Shown here: positions 56,801 to 64,000 of the stretch, one piece after another
Position numbering within the stretch: position 1 is the stretch's first letter
How the letters are laid out: the number at the start of each line of letters is the position of its first letter
Assembly: GCA_963798075.1 (NCBI GenBank)
Contig: CAWCRU010000019.1
Coordinates: 124,001-188,000 of the forward strand
DNA: 64,000 bases
From: DATAOG01 sp963798075
GTDB taxonomy: Bacteria; Pseudomonadota; Alphaproteobacteria; Geminicoccales; Geminicoccaceae
Direction of reading: 5' to 3'
Notes under the pieces: generated by a model
Told to the model about the DNA's origin: nothing
Databases searched by the model: none
What the model saw: only the letters and a program-made list of their open reading frames with translations
Translations under genes and position numbers: made by a program

Positions 56801-57180
56801 CCGCGTTCTGGTAGGCGCGGATCACCTCGCGCATGTCCTCGGGGTCGAGCTGCGACGACAGCGCGGTCGAGCCCACCAGATCGACGAACATCACGCGTCA
56901 GCTGGCGGCGTTCCGCTTCGGAGCGGGCGGCCGCGGTCTCGACCACTGCGGTCGGGAGCAGGGCCGCTGTCGGTTCGGGAGCTTCGACCGGCAGGCTGGC
57001 GTCGCGCAGCGTCGCGATCGCCTCGAGCAGCTTGCGTCGGTGGCCGACCAGGGCGACGCCAAGGTCCTTGAGATCCTCGGCGGTCAGCTTGGGCAAGATC
57101 TCGGCGTCAATCTCGTTCGCGATGAACGCCTCAGCGTATCGCTCCAGGTCCAGGTCTCGGAGCCATTTCCGGACGTCCAA
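53860..57180 (-). pseudogene. SAM domain-adenylate cyclase-ATPase-TPR regulator, heavily frameshifted
   Basis: Read in pieces on the minus strand: TTG 57180 (after a cgagga site) opens a SAM-like domain (LDVRKWLRDLDLERYAEAFI); a class III cyclase follows (VMFVDLVGSTALSSQLDPED, GHVAKFMGDGVLAYFG, IATGLVVVGDLVGEG, then GTGFELEDLGEHELKGISEP). Then comes an AAA/NB-ARC-type ATPase with Walker A LLVAEAGIGKSRLTRALLDA, and scattered TPR-like pieces, ending with CLKIAVPTGSRKYMISAW near 54020 and LGDAALAEVRRIEDAGVW below 54000. More than six frame changes are needed. Such proteins are common in alphaproteobacteria and sense or regulate through cAMP or ATP. This copy looks like a true pseudogene, unlike the single-shift genes elsewhere. 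Confidence 0.8.
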
Positions 57181-57277
57181 CGCGATTCCTCGGATCGAAT
57201 GCGCGAATGAGAACCTAGCGGGCTGGGTCGGAGCGATCCAGGATCGTGGTGCCGCTGTTCCCGCAACCACCTCGGCA

Positions 57278-58216
57278 CTACTGCCGTGGCATGGCCAGAT
57301 CCGCCATCGCCCAGGCGGGGATGATCGCGCCCGGGTGGACGATGACCCGGGCGGCGAGCGCGCAGCCGAGCCGGGCCGCGGCTTCGGGCTCGGCGCCGGA
57401 CAGGCGGGCGGCGAGATAGCCGGCATTGAAGCTGTCGCCGGCAGCCGTGCTGTCGACGACCTCGGCGACCGGGATCGGCGGCACCTCGCCCGTGAACACC
57501 GCCGAGGACAAAAAGCAGCCGGCGGCGCCGCGCTTGACCGCGACCTCGGCGACCCCCAGGTGATGCAGCCGATCGGCGGCCTCGCGCGCGTCGGCGACCC
57601 CGAACAGCAGCTGGTCGTCGTCGAGGGTCGGCAGCGCGATGTCGGCCCGGGTCAGCATCGCGTCGAACACCGTCCGCGCGCTTGCCACATCGGGCCAGCC
57701 GACCGGCCGGTAGTTGCTGTCGAAGGCGACCCGGCCGCCGCGCTCGCGCAGCGCATCGGCGATCGCCATCAGGGCCCGGCGCTGGCCATCGTCGAGGACC
57801 GAGAGCGTGACGCCCGAAAGATAGAGGAGATCGTAGCCCGAAAGCTCCCGGAGCAGCCGCTCGGCGCGGTCGTCCCGCAGCATCTCGCGCGCCGCCGATG
57901 CCGAGCGCCAGTAGGTGAAGCTGCGCTCGCCGCGCGCGTCGGTCCGGATCGTGTAGAGGCCGGGCAGCCGGCGCTCGAGGCGCGCGACCAACCCGGTGCC
58001 GACCGCTTCCGCCTGCCAGGTCGCGAGCATCGCCTCGCTGTAGGGGTCGTCGCCCAGCGCGGTCACGTAGTCGACCCGGACAGCCTGCTCGCGCGTCAGC
58101 CGCGCCAGATAGACCGCGAAGTTAAGCGTGTCGCCGCCATAGGCGAGCTGGAGCTCGGACGGGCTGCGATGGCGCAGCTCGATCATGCATTCGCCGATGC
58201 TCGCGATCCGCAGCAT
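57278..58216 (-). CDS. kdgK: 2-dehydro-3-deoxygluconokinase / PfkB-family sugar kinase
   Basis: A 312-aa PfkB kinase. It starts MLRIASIGECMIELRH, with LAYGGDTLNFAVYLARL for substrate binding, VDYVTALGDDPYSEAML, FDSNYRPVGWPD (Arg that contacts the KDG carboxylate in the family), VKRGAAGCFL and the catalytic STAAGDSFNAGYLAARL. This is the KdgK pattern; it phosphorylates 2-keto-3-deoxygluconate for the Entner-Doudoroff route. ATG 58216 gives the natural start. A FAD oxidoreductase and an Ldh-type dehydrogenase lie just upstream on the same strand. Confidence 0.88.
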   Translation of the reverse strand: MLRIASIGECMIELRHRSPSELQLAYGGDTLNFAVYLARLTREQAVRVDYVTALGDDPYSEAMLATWQAEAVGTGLVARLERRLPGLYTIRTDARGERSFTYWRSASAAREMLRDDRAERLLRELSGYDLLYLSGVTLSVLDDGQRRALMAIADALRERGGRVAFDSNYRPVGWPDVASARTVFDAMLTRADIALPTLDDDQLLFGVADAREAADRLHHLGVAEVAVKRGAAGCFLSSAVFTGEVPPIPVAEVVDSTAAGDSFNAGYLAARLSGAEPEAAARLGCALAARVIVHPGAIIPAWAMADLAMPRQ

Positions 58217-58242
58217 GACGCCGGCTCGCCGGCCGCGGCGGC

Positions 58243-59364
58243 TCAGGCCGCCCGGCTGAGGGAATGGCCAAGCGCGCGCTCGACCTCTTCGGCCAGTGCC
58301 AGCGAGCTGGTCAGGCCCGGGCTCTCGATCCCGAACAGGTTGACGAGGCCCTGCACGCCATGCTCGCGCGGGCCCTGGATCGCGAAGTCGTCGGCGACGC
58401 TGCCCTTGGGCGCGAGCTTGGGTCGCATGCCGGCATAGCCCGGCTCGAGCGCGCCGTCGGCGAGCCCGGGCCAATAGGTCCGGATCGCGGCGTAGAAGAC
58501 GTCGGCGCGCCTGGGATCGACGTCGTAGTTGATGCCGTCGACCCATTCCACGTCCGGACCGAAGCGCACCTGGCCGCCCATGTCGAGCGTGACGTGGACG
58601 CCGAGGCCGGCGTGCTCGGGCACCGGGTAGACCAGATGCGAGAACGGCCGGCCCCCGGCCAGCGTGAAGTAGTTGCCCTTGCAATAGTAGGCGGTCGGCA
58701 GCAGGTCGCGGCGCAGCCCCTCGAAGCGCGCGGCCAGGGCCGGCGCGTGCAGGCCAGCGCTGTTGACCACGATCCGCGCCTTGAGCGCCATCGGCTGGTC
58801 GCCGCCGACCTCGAGCTCGATGCCGTCGTCGGCGATCCGGCCGCGCTCGACCGGTGCACAGAACGCGAGCATGGCGCCCCGGTCCTCGGCGTCGCCCTGG
58901 TAGGCCAGCATCAGGCGGTGGCTGTCGATGATCCCGGTGGACGGCGAGAACAGGGCCGCGGTGCAGAACACCTCAGGCTCGAGTTCCTTGACCGCGGCCG
59001 GCTGCAGCCATTCGAGGTCGGTCACGCCATTGGCTGCGGCCTTGGCGCGGATCTGCTCGAGGGTCGCCTTCTGGGCCTCGCTGGTGGCGACGATCAGCTT
59101 GCCGCAGCGCCGGTGCGGGACGCCGTGCAGGGCGCAGTAGGGATAGAGCTTCTGCTTGCCGGCGACGCAGCTCAAGGCCTTGAGCGAGCCCGTCGGATAG
59201 TAGATGCCGGCATGGATCACCTCGCTGTTGCGCGAGCTCGTCTCGGTGCCGATCATGCTCTGGGCCTCGAGCACGATCACCTCGCGGCCGGCGAGTGCGA
59301 GCTGGCGCGCGATGGCGAGGCCCACGACGCCCGCCCCGATCACCACGCAGTCGACCCGTTCCAT
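58243..59364 (-). CDS. FAD-dependent oxidoreductase, L-2-hydroxyglutarate oxidase (LhgO)/DAO type
   Basis: A 373-aa flavoprotein. The N-terminal FAD motif is VDCVVIGAGVVGLAIARQLA, followed by EAQSMIGTETSSRNSEVIHA and GIYYPTGSLKALSCVAGK, the strong signature of the LhgO/YgaF group, and LFSPSTGIIDSHRL. The C-terminus has GVHVTLDMGGQVRFGPDVEW and NLFGIESPGLTSSLALAEEV. It oxidises a 2-hydroxy acid such as L-2-hydroxyglutarate and passes electrons to quinone. It lies 11 bp after the Ldh gene and 26 bp before kdgK, likely one operon. Confidence 0.9.
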   Translation of the reverse strand: MERVDCVVIGAGVVGLAIARQLALAGREVIVLEAQSMIGTETSSRNSEVIHAGIYYPTGSLKALSCVAGKQKLYPYCALHGVPHRRCGKLIVATSEAQKATLEQIRAKAAANGVTDLEWLQPAAVKELEPEVFCTAALFSPSTGIIDSHRLMLAYQGDAEDRGAMLAFCAPVERGRIADDGIELEVGGDQPMALKARIVVNSAGLHAPALAARFEGLRRDLLPTAYYCKGNYFTLAGGRPFSHLVYPVPEHAGLGVHVTLDMGGQVRFGPDVEWVDGINYDVDPRRADVFYAAIRTYWPGLADGALEPGYAGMRPKLAPKGSVADDFAIQGPREHGVQGLVNLFGIESPGLTSSLALAEEVERALGHSLSRAA

Positions 59365-59375
59365 GCGCCAGTCCT

Positions 59376-60444
59376 TCACCCGAGCAAAGCGTCGATCGCG
59401 GCGGCCGGTACGCCCGCGGCTTCGGCCGCGGCCAGGATGTCGGCCCAGCTGCGCTCGTCGACCTCGATGCCTTCGGCGAGGCGTTGCCGCCGGCGGCGCT
59501 GCTCGGGCTCGCCCGGCACCAGCACCTCGGCGACCCCGGCGAGCGGCCGGGCCGACTTGAGATAGGCGAGCAGGGCGCCGCCCTCGCGCCAGAGCTGCTC
59601 GCGCCCGCCGAGCGCCTCGGGATCGATGATCACCGAAAGCATGTTGTTGACGCTGCCGCCACGCATCTCGTGCTCGGGCAGGATCGTCCAGCCGCCGGTC
59701 AAGGCACCCGCCAGCAGCTCGCACAGGATCGCAAGGCCGGAGCCCTTGTGCTCGCCCATCGCGACCAGGGCACCTTGCGGCTCGGCGAACATCACCGCGC
59801 CGTCCCGGGTCGGCAGGCCATCGGCGTCGAGCAGGCTGCCGTCCGGCACGGGCACGCCGCGGTTGGCCGCGACCCGCGCCTTGCCGAGCGCGATCTTGCT
59901 GGTCGCCATGTCGAGCACGACCATGGCACCCTTTGGACCCGGCAGAGCGGCGCAGAACGGGTTGGTGCTGAGCCGCGACTGGGCGCTGCCGAACGGCGCC
60001 TGGATCGGCGGGTGATCGATGCCGTTGACGAAGTGGATCGAGGCGAAGCCGCCCTCGGCGCACTGCTCGGCCCAATGGCCGATCCGCCCGAGGTGGAAGC
60101 TGTTGCGGATCGCGAGCAGGGCGACCCCATGCTCGCGCGGCGCGGGCCATGCCGAGCGCCATCGCCTCGTGGCCGATCACCTGGCCGTAGCCGCGCTGGC
60201 CCTCGATGACGAGCACCGCCCCCTGCGCGCGCGCCGGCTCGGCGTGGCGGTTGGGCACCAGCGCGCCCTTGGCGAGCGATTGCACGTAGAACGGCACGAG
60301 CCCGATGCCGTGCGAATCGTGGCCCGTCAGATTGGCCTCGACCAGCTGGTCGGCGACCAGGCGCGCCTCCGGCCCGGCGCTGCCGGCCGCCGTGCAGACG
60401 GCGCGGATCAGGGCATGCAGGGTATCGCTCGCGAAGGTCGGCAT
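59376..60444 (-). pseudogene. Malate/L-lactate dehydrogenase-family (Ldh2) enzyme, one frameshift
   Basis: Frame one from ATG 60444 has FASDTLHALIRAVCTAAGS, VEANLTGHDSHGIGLVPFY and GQVIGHEAMALGMARAAR. Near 60137 it shifts; the second frame goes on with HGVALLAIRNSFHLGRIGHW, FVNGIDHPPIQAPFGSAQSR, LSTNPFCAALPGP, MVVLDMATSKIALGKARVAA and GHKGSGLAILCELLAGAL-like sequence (EHKGSGLAILCELLAGALTG). This covers the whole NAD(P)H-dependent Ldh2 family, including the catalytic His in DSHG and His of NSFHLG. It reduces or oxidises 2-hydroxy acids. One base missing, or extra, in the GCGCGAGC run explains the break. Confidence 0.85.
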
Positions 60445-60635
60445 GGCTCTCCGGGTCCTGCGGTTGGCGGGGATGATCCACCGGGCCTCGTTGCCAGAAA
60501 GCAAAGATCGGAGCAAGCGCGCTTAGCGCCGCGGTCGTCAGGACCAGGGTGCCTGGGCGCGGGGCGCCGCGCGGCCAGGAACGGTTGTCGCGTGGGCTTT
60601 CGGCCCCGAGCCGCGAGCCGGGCCGAAAGCGATCG

Positions 60636-61016
60636 TCAGCGGCCGCGGCGGACGGGCGCCAGCCGCGGACGCCCGATCGCCGAGCTCGCGAGCGCCGCCG
60701 ACCCGATCAGCTCCTGGACCCGCCGCTCGGCCAACGCGTGCGCGAGAAAGCCGCCGAACTCCGGCCGCGCCCGCAGCTCCGGCCGATCGATCAGCCCGGC
60801 GCAGATCTCGACGCGCTGGGCCGAACTGAAGAACGTGTCGAGGACCGCTTGCACGTACTTCCAGTAGGCAGCACTGCCGTCATAGGCGCGCAGCGCATCG
60901 GTGCCGCCCACATGCAGCAGGAGGGTGGAGTAGGTGCGCGAATCCGTGGCGCCGAGGTAGCGCTTGCCGGCCTGCTCCAAAGCCTCGATCACTCTGTCTT
61001 CCACGCGCGCGTTCAT
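60636..61016 (-). CDS. Hypothetical protein (126 aa)
   Basis: A soluble helical protein: VEDRVIEALEQAGKRYLGAT, then TYSTLLLHVGGTDALRAYD, WKYVQAVLDTFFSSAQRVEI, RPEFGGFLAHALAERRVQEL and a basic C-terminus. No motif is recognised. ATG 61016 follows aaggg by 7 bp; ATG 61034 six codons upstream is an alternative. It is separated from the Ldh gene by 190 bp. A real gene is plausible from composition and ribosome site. Confidence 0.5.
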   Translation of the reverse strand: MNARVEDRVIEALEQAGKRYLGATDSRTYSTLLLHVGGTDALRAYDGSAAYWKYVQAVLDTFFSSAQRVEICAGLIDRPELRARPEFGGFLAHALAERRVQELIGSAALASSAIGRPRLAPVRRGR

Positions 61017-61317
61017 GGCGTGTCCCTTGTCCATTGGCGCTCTCCCGGGGCATCCGTTGTGCCCTGGTGAGATATTAGGCAGTTTTGCGGCTGGTGAAAT
61101 GTGAGCCAGTTCACAGCCAGGTCGTCTCAGCACGGTTTTTGTTCGACTGCCGGTTTCTGGCGCCCGGCGGTCGGCGGGCAGCGCCGGGCGGGCGCCCACG
61201 ACCGCATTGCGCGGGCGGCCCCGGGGCGCCTTCCGGAGAGGGTGCATGAGAGGTCTTGACAGCCGGTAAAGCGATCCGATTGCGCGCCTGTCCGAGTGGG
61301 CTAGAGTGGCGCTGGTA

Positions 61318-62664
61318 ATGCGAGAGCTGAGGTGGACCGCCGTCCGGAGCGCCCTGCCGGCGGTCGGCTTGGCGCTGCTGCTCGTGGCCTGCGCCGCCAA
61401 GGGCAAGCTCGAGCCGCGCCACGCGCCCTCCGGTCTCGAGATGCCGCTGCCGGAGGCCGATTTCGCCGCCTACATCGACCAGGCGAAGGCGCGGATCGCA
61501 GCGGCGAATGCCGCGATCGGCAAGCCGCTGGCGCCGAGCGTGGTCGACGAGAGGGCGCCGTTCGAGTTGCAGCCGGCGGCGGCGTGCCGGCGGACGCCGG
61601 ACGGGCGCTACCCGCGGGCGGTGCTGCTGATCCACGGGCTCGGCGGCACGCCCTACGAGATGCGCGCTCTCGGCCGGCGCTTCGCCGCCGCCTGCTATCT
61701 GGTGCGGGCGATCCTGTTGCCCGGGCACGGCACGGTGCCGGGCGACCTGCTGGGCGTCGGCTACCCGGCCTGGACCGAGGCGACGCGCCTTGGCGCCGCG
61801 AGCTTCGCGGGTCAGGCGCAGCGGCTCTATCTGGTGGGCTTCGGCGCCGGCGCCACGCTCGCGCTGGATTATGCACAAGCGTCTGGGGCGGGCGAGCCGC
61901 CCAAGGACGGTCCGACGCTCGGCGGCCTCGTGCTGCTGGCGCCGGCGCTCGCCAGCCCGGGCGGCCTCGAGGCGCTCGCCCGCAGCTACCTCGGCTATGG
62001 CGCTCCCGGCGCCGCCAGCGGCTTCGCCCCGCTGCTGCCCGACGACGACCCGGTCCGCTACCTGTCGATCGCGCGCAACGCCCAGGTCCAGCTGAGCGAC
62101 CTGATCGATCGGCGGCGCGACCGGCAGCGGCTGCTGGCACTGCCGGTGTTTGCGGTGCTGAGCGCCGATGATGTCACGATCGACGTGGCGGCCGCGCGGC
62201 ACTGGTTCTGCCGGCAGCTGATCGGGCCGCGGGCGCTGGTCTGGTACGCCCCGGGCGGCGAAGAGGCGAGCGACTGCCGTTTCGTTCTGCCGCGCGCGAG
62301 CGACATGTGGCCCGGCATCCTCGACCTTGCGCACCCGGCGCTGCCGATCGCGCCGGACGATCCGCACTACGGCGTCGAGGGCGACTATCGCGACTGCGCT
62401 CACTACTACTGGCAGACGGATACCCCGAACTGGCTGATCTGCGAGGATACCGCCAAGACGCCGGCCAACTCGGAGATCCGCTACGGCGAGATCACGACCG
62501 AGAACCTGGCCGCGCACGTGATGCGCAGACTGACCTTCAACCCGGATTTCGATGCGCTCGCGACCGCGGATTCTGGACTTCCTCGCCGCGCAGCCGTGGC
62601 CGAGCCCGCCGGTCCCGAGCCCGAAGCCCGGCCCCTGATCGCCCCTGCCGGTGCCGGGCGTTGA
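61318..62664 (+). CDS. Lipoprotein with alpha/beta-hydrolase fold lacking the nucleophile serine
   Basis: A 448-aa protein. The N-terminus is a lipoprotein signal with lipobox LVAC (Cys near residue 25). The body has LLIHGLGGTPYEMRALGRRF (oxyanion HG motif), LLPGHGTVPGDLLGV and the strand-turn-helix LVGFGAGATLALDY, where a GxSxG nucleophile elbow is expected but G174-F175-G176-A177-G178 is read. A later part shows VFAVLSADDVTID (acid residue region) and the C-terminal domain has LICEDTAKTPANSEIRYGEI. With Ser replaced by Gly it is probably not a normal serine esterase. The start is ATG 61318; GTG or upstream starts are possible. Confidence 0.75.
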   Translation: MRELRWTAVRSALPAVGLALLLVACAAKGKLEPRHAPSGLEMPLPEADFAAYIDQAKARIAAANAAIGKPLAPSVVDERAPFELQPAAACRRTPDGRYPRAVLLIHGLGGTPYEMRALGRRFAAACYLVRAILLPGHGTVPGDLLGVGYPAWTEATRLGAASFAGQAQRLYLVGFGAGATLALDYAQASGAGEPPKDGPTLGGLVLLAPALASPGGLEALARSYLGYGAPGAASGFAPLLPDDDPVRYLSIARNAQVQLSDLIDRRRDRQRLLALPVFAVLSADDVTIDVAAARHWFCRQLIGPRALVWYAPGGEEASDCRFVLPRASDMWPGILDLAHPALPIAPDDPHYGVEGDYRDCAHYYWQTDTPNWLICEDTAKTPANSEIRYGEITTENLAAHVMRRLTFNPDFDALATADSGLPRRAAVAEPAGPEPEARPLIAPAGAGR

Positions 62665-62738
62665 TGGTTCGCGCATTCTTTGTCTGGTAGGATCGGGCCC
62701 CCGGTCCGACGGCCGGCCGTGGCCAGCGAGGGACAGTC

Positions 62739-63380
62739 ATGAGCAGCGAGCGCCCGAACGTCACCGTGGTCGAGCACCCGCTCGTCCAGCACAAGCTGAC
62801 CCTGATGCGCCGGCGCGAGACCACGACGGTCAAGTTTCGCCAGCTGTCGCGCGAGGTCGCGACGCTGCTCGCTTACGAGGTGACCCGCGATTTGCCGCTG
62901 ACCACGACCCCGATCGAGACGCCGCTCGCCGAGATGATCGCGCCGACGCTGGCCGGCAAGAAGCTCTGCATCGTCTCGATCCTGCGCGCCGGCGACGGCC
63001 TGCTCCATGGCATGCTCGACCTCGTGCCCTCGGCCCGGGTCGGCCATGTCGGCATCTATCGCGATCCGGAGAGCCTGACCGCGGTCGAATACTACTTCAA
63101 GGTGCCGGAAGACCTGCAGGAGCGCCTGGTGATCGTGGTCGATCCGATGCTCGCGACCGGCAACTCGGCGGTCGCCGCGGTGTCGCGGATCAAGGAGGAG
63201 GGCGCCCAGCAGGTCAAGTTCGTCTGCCTGCTGGCGGCGCCCGAGGGCGTCGCCCGGTTCCAGAGCGTGCACCCGGACGTGCCGATCTTCACGGCCGCGA
63301 TCGACCAGAGGCTGAACGACCACGGTTACATCATGCCCGGCCTCGGCGACGCCGGCGACCGTCTGTACGGCACCAAGTGA
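62739..63380 (+). CDS. upp: Uracil phosphoribosyltransferase
   Basis: A 213-aa type I PRTase, normal length. It shows HPLVQHKLTLMRRRETTTVK, FRQLSREVATLLAYEVTRDL, ILRAGDGLLHGMLDLVPSA, the PRPP loop VIVVDPMLATGNSAVAAV and the uracil-binding GYIMPGLGDAGDRLYGTK. It makes UMP from uracil and PRPP. In fungi, UPRTase (Urc6) is the entry enzyme of the URC uracil catabolic route, so it may work with the URC1/URC4 homologues 12 kb upstream as well as in salvage. Confidence 0.96.
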   Translation: MSSERPNVTVVEHPLVQHKLTLMRRRETTTVKFRQLSREVATLLAYEVTRDLPLTTTPIETPLAEMIAPTLAGKKLCIVSILRAGDGLLHGMLDLVPSARVGHVGIYRDPESLTAVEYYFKVPEDLQERLVIVVDPMLATGNSAVAAVSRIKEEGAQQVKFVCLLAAPEGVARFQSVHPDVPIFTAAIDQRLNDHGYIMPGLGDAGDRLYGTK

Positions 63381-63470
63381 CCTTTCCCGGCGCCGGCGAG
63401 CGCTGAACGTCGCGCCGCGAGCAGAGCATCGCGGCCTGGGAATTGTGCTTGCAGGATCGAGCGGTGGCGA

Positions 63471-63490
63471 TTATGTGATATCGTAACACT
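63471..63490 (+). promoter_or_regulatory. Zur-box-like operator upstream of the zinc-type ABC genes
   Basis: The AT-rich stretch contains TGTGATATCGTAACA (63474-63488), which fits the imperfect dyad TGT-N9-ACA with an inner TAACA, as in Zur boxes of proteobacteria. It lies about 22 bp before the 45-aa ORF and ABC ATPase gene and stands out from the GC-rich surroundings. The assignment is by pattern only. Confidence 0.5.
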
Positions 63491-63510
63491 TCTTTTGGAA
63501 ATGCCGGGCC

Positions 63511-63648
63511 ATGAAACAGCGGAGGCCGCCCGTAGCTTCGTTCGTCAGCGTCCTCGGCGCGGGCGCGGTCGGCCGCCTGGCGATCGTCGCCGGCGGCCTC
63601 CTGGGGCTCTGGTCGGCGATCGGCTGGGTGCTCGGCTGGTGGGGATGA
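63511..63648 (+). CDS. Small membrane protein (45 aa) coupled to the ABC ATPase gene
   Basis: The ORF reads MKQRRPPVASFVSVLGAGAV, GRLAIVAGGLLGLWSAIGWV and LGWWG, a basic N-terminus and one hydrophobic segment. Its stop overlaps the start of the ABC ATPase in ATGA (63645-63648), which supports translation. No clear Shine-Dalgarno stands before ATG 63511. It follows the Zur-like box directly. It is not a family I recognise; a small subunit or leader of the zinc uptake operon is inference. Confidence 0.5.
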   Translation: MKQRRPPVASFVSVLGAGAVGRLAIVAGGLLGLWSAIGWVLGWWG

Positions 63649-64000
63649 ACGGGCCTGTGGTGCCGGCGATCCGCCTTTGCGACCTCAGCGTCGGCTACGA
63701 CCGAGAGCCTGCGCTCCGACGGGTGAGCGGCAGCTTCGCGGCGGGCTCGCTGACCGCCGTGATGGGCCCGAACGGCGCCGGCAAGACGACGCTGCTGAAG
63801 GCGATCTGCGGCCTCCTGCGGCCGGACGCCGGCCAGGTCGAGCTGGCGGCTGCGCGACCAGACCAGATCGCCTATCTGCCGCAGCAGTCGGAGATCGATC
63901 GCAGCTTCCCGATCTCGGTCCAGGACGTGGTCGGCCTCGGCCACTGGCGCCGGACCGGCGCGTTCCGGCCGGCCGGCCGGGCGGGCGCGGCGGCAACGGC
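63645..64000 (+). CDS. znuC: Zinc/manganese-type ABC transporter ATPase, N-terminal part
   Basis: It is cut by the right window edge after 118 codons. It shows IRLCDLSVGYDREPALRRVS, Walker A VMGPNGAGKTTLLKAICGLL and the Q-loop region IAYLPQQSEIDRSFPISVQD with VVGLGHW, typical for the ZnuC/MntB/SitB ATPases (QRSEIDWDFP-like motif). The start ATG 63645 overlaps the stop of the small ORF. The Zur-like box upstream favours zinc over manganese. The permease and binding protein should follow outside the window. Confidence 0.85.
   Translation, partial: MNGPVVPAIRLCDLSVGYDREPALRRVSGSFAAGSLTAVMGPNGAGKTTLLKAICGLLRPDAGQVELAAARPDQIAYLPQQSEIDRSFPISVQDVVGLGHWRRTGAFRPAGRAGAAAT

Overview
The window is GC-rich DNA (only a few AT-richer patches) with the gene complement of a heterotrophic alphaproteobacterium. 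Signs of this are split iol inositol genes, a DctPQM TRAP transporter, pcaDCHG for protocatechuate, periplasmic class I cytochromes c, a DoeA-like ectoine hydrolase and a DddP-like M24 enzyme. The exact order (Rhodospirillales or Geminicoccales-like) cannot be fixed by eye. No replication or rRNA locus is present. One tRNA-Pro(TGG) was found.

Layout. 1-3.3 kb: iolI-iolC-iolG (minus strand). 3.5-13.5 kb: mixed single genes, including a thioredoxin with an altered active site, a kinase-like phosphotransferase, tRNA-Pro, a Tat-exported beta-carbonic anhydrase with an Asn in place of the catalytic Asp, a coupled membrane/TPR gene pair, a MetE-like protein, TusA and a cNMP-binding protein. 14.1-16.9 kb: iolD-iolE. 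17-21.4 kb: an accessory island with a broken FitAB toxin-antitoxin pair, a decayed IS110 transposase, a 1046-bp IS1595-type element with 8-bp target duplications that splits an older gene, a secreted protein, an inverted IS110 fragment and repeated 21-22-bp hairpins. 21.4-24.8 kb: coaD and gyrA. 25.5-26.8 kb: two back-to-back HigBA modules. 26.9-30.6 kb: TRAP operon and MazEF. 30.6-36.4 kb: small metabolic enzymes, a DddP-like peptidase-fold enzyme and a phosphofructokinase. 36.6-39.5 kb: pcaDCHG. 39.6-42.3 kb: serC-serA. 42.6-43.5 kb: twin cytochromes c. 43.6-47.9 kb: DoeA-like hydrolase, UvrD-like helicase with a probable CTG start, DUF429 protein. 47.8-50.4 kb: URC1/URC4 homologues of the oxidative uracil catabolism (URC) route; uracil phosphoribosyltransferase lies at 62.7 kb. 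50.5-53.6 kb: FAH-family hydrolase, acetyltransferase, orphan peptide/solute-binding protein. 53.9-57.2 kb: badly decayed SAM-adenylate cyclase-ATPase-TPR gene. 57.3-60.4 kb: kdgK, FAD oxidoreductase, Ldh-type dehydrogenase. 60.6-64 kb: small unknown gene, lipoprotein hydrolase-fold protein lacking the nucleophile serine, upp, and a Zur-box-like site followed by a 45-aa ORF translationally coupled to a zinc/manganese-type ABC ATPase cut by the window end.

A striking global property is the number of single-base frameshifts (about fifteen loci), both in mobile or toxin genes and in otherwise well conserved metabolic genes (pfk, pcaD, M24 enzymes, FAH, Ldh). Most long housekeeping genes (gyrA, serA, iolD, serC, upp) are intact. 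Residual sequencing indels are therefore likely for some, and real decay for others, especially IS110, FitAB and the adenylate cyclase. All functions are inferred from motifs and remembered family sequences; no database search was run.
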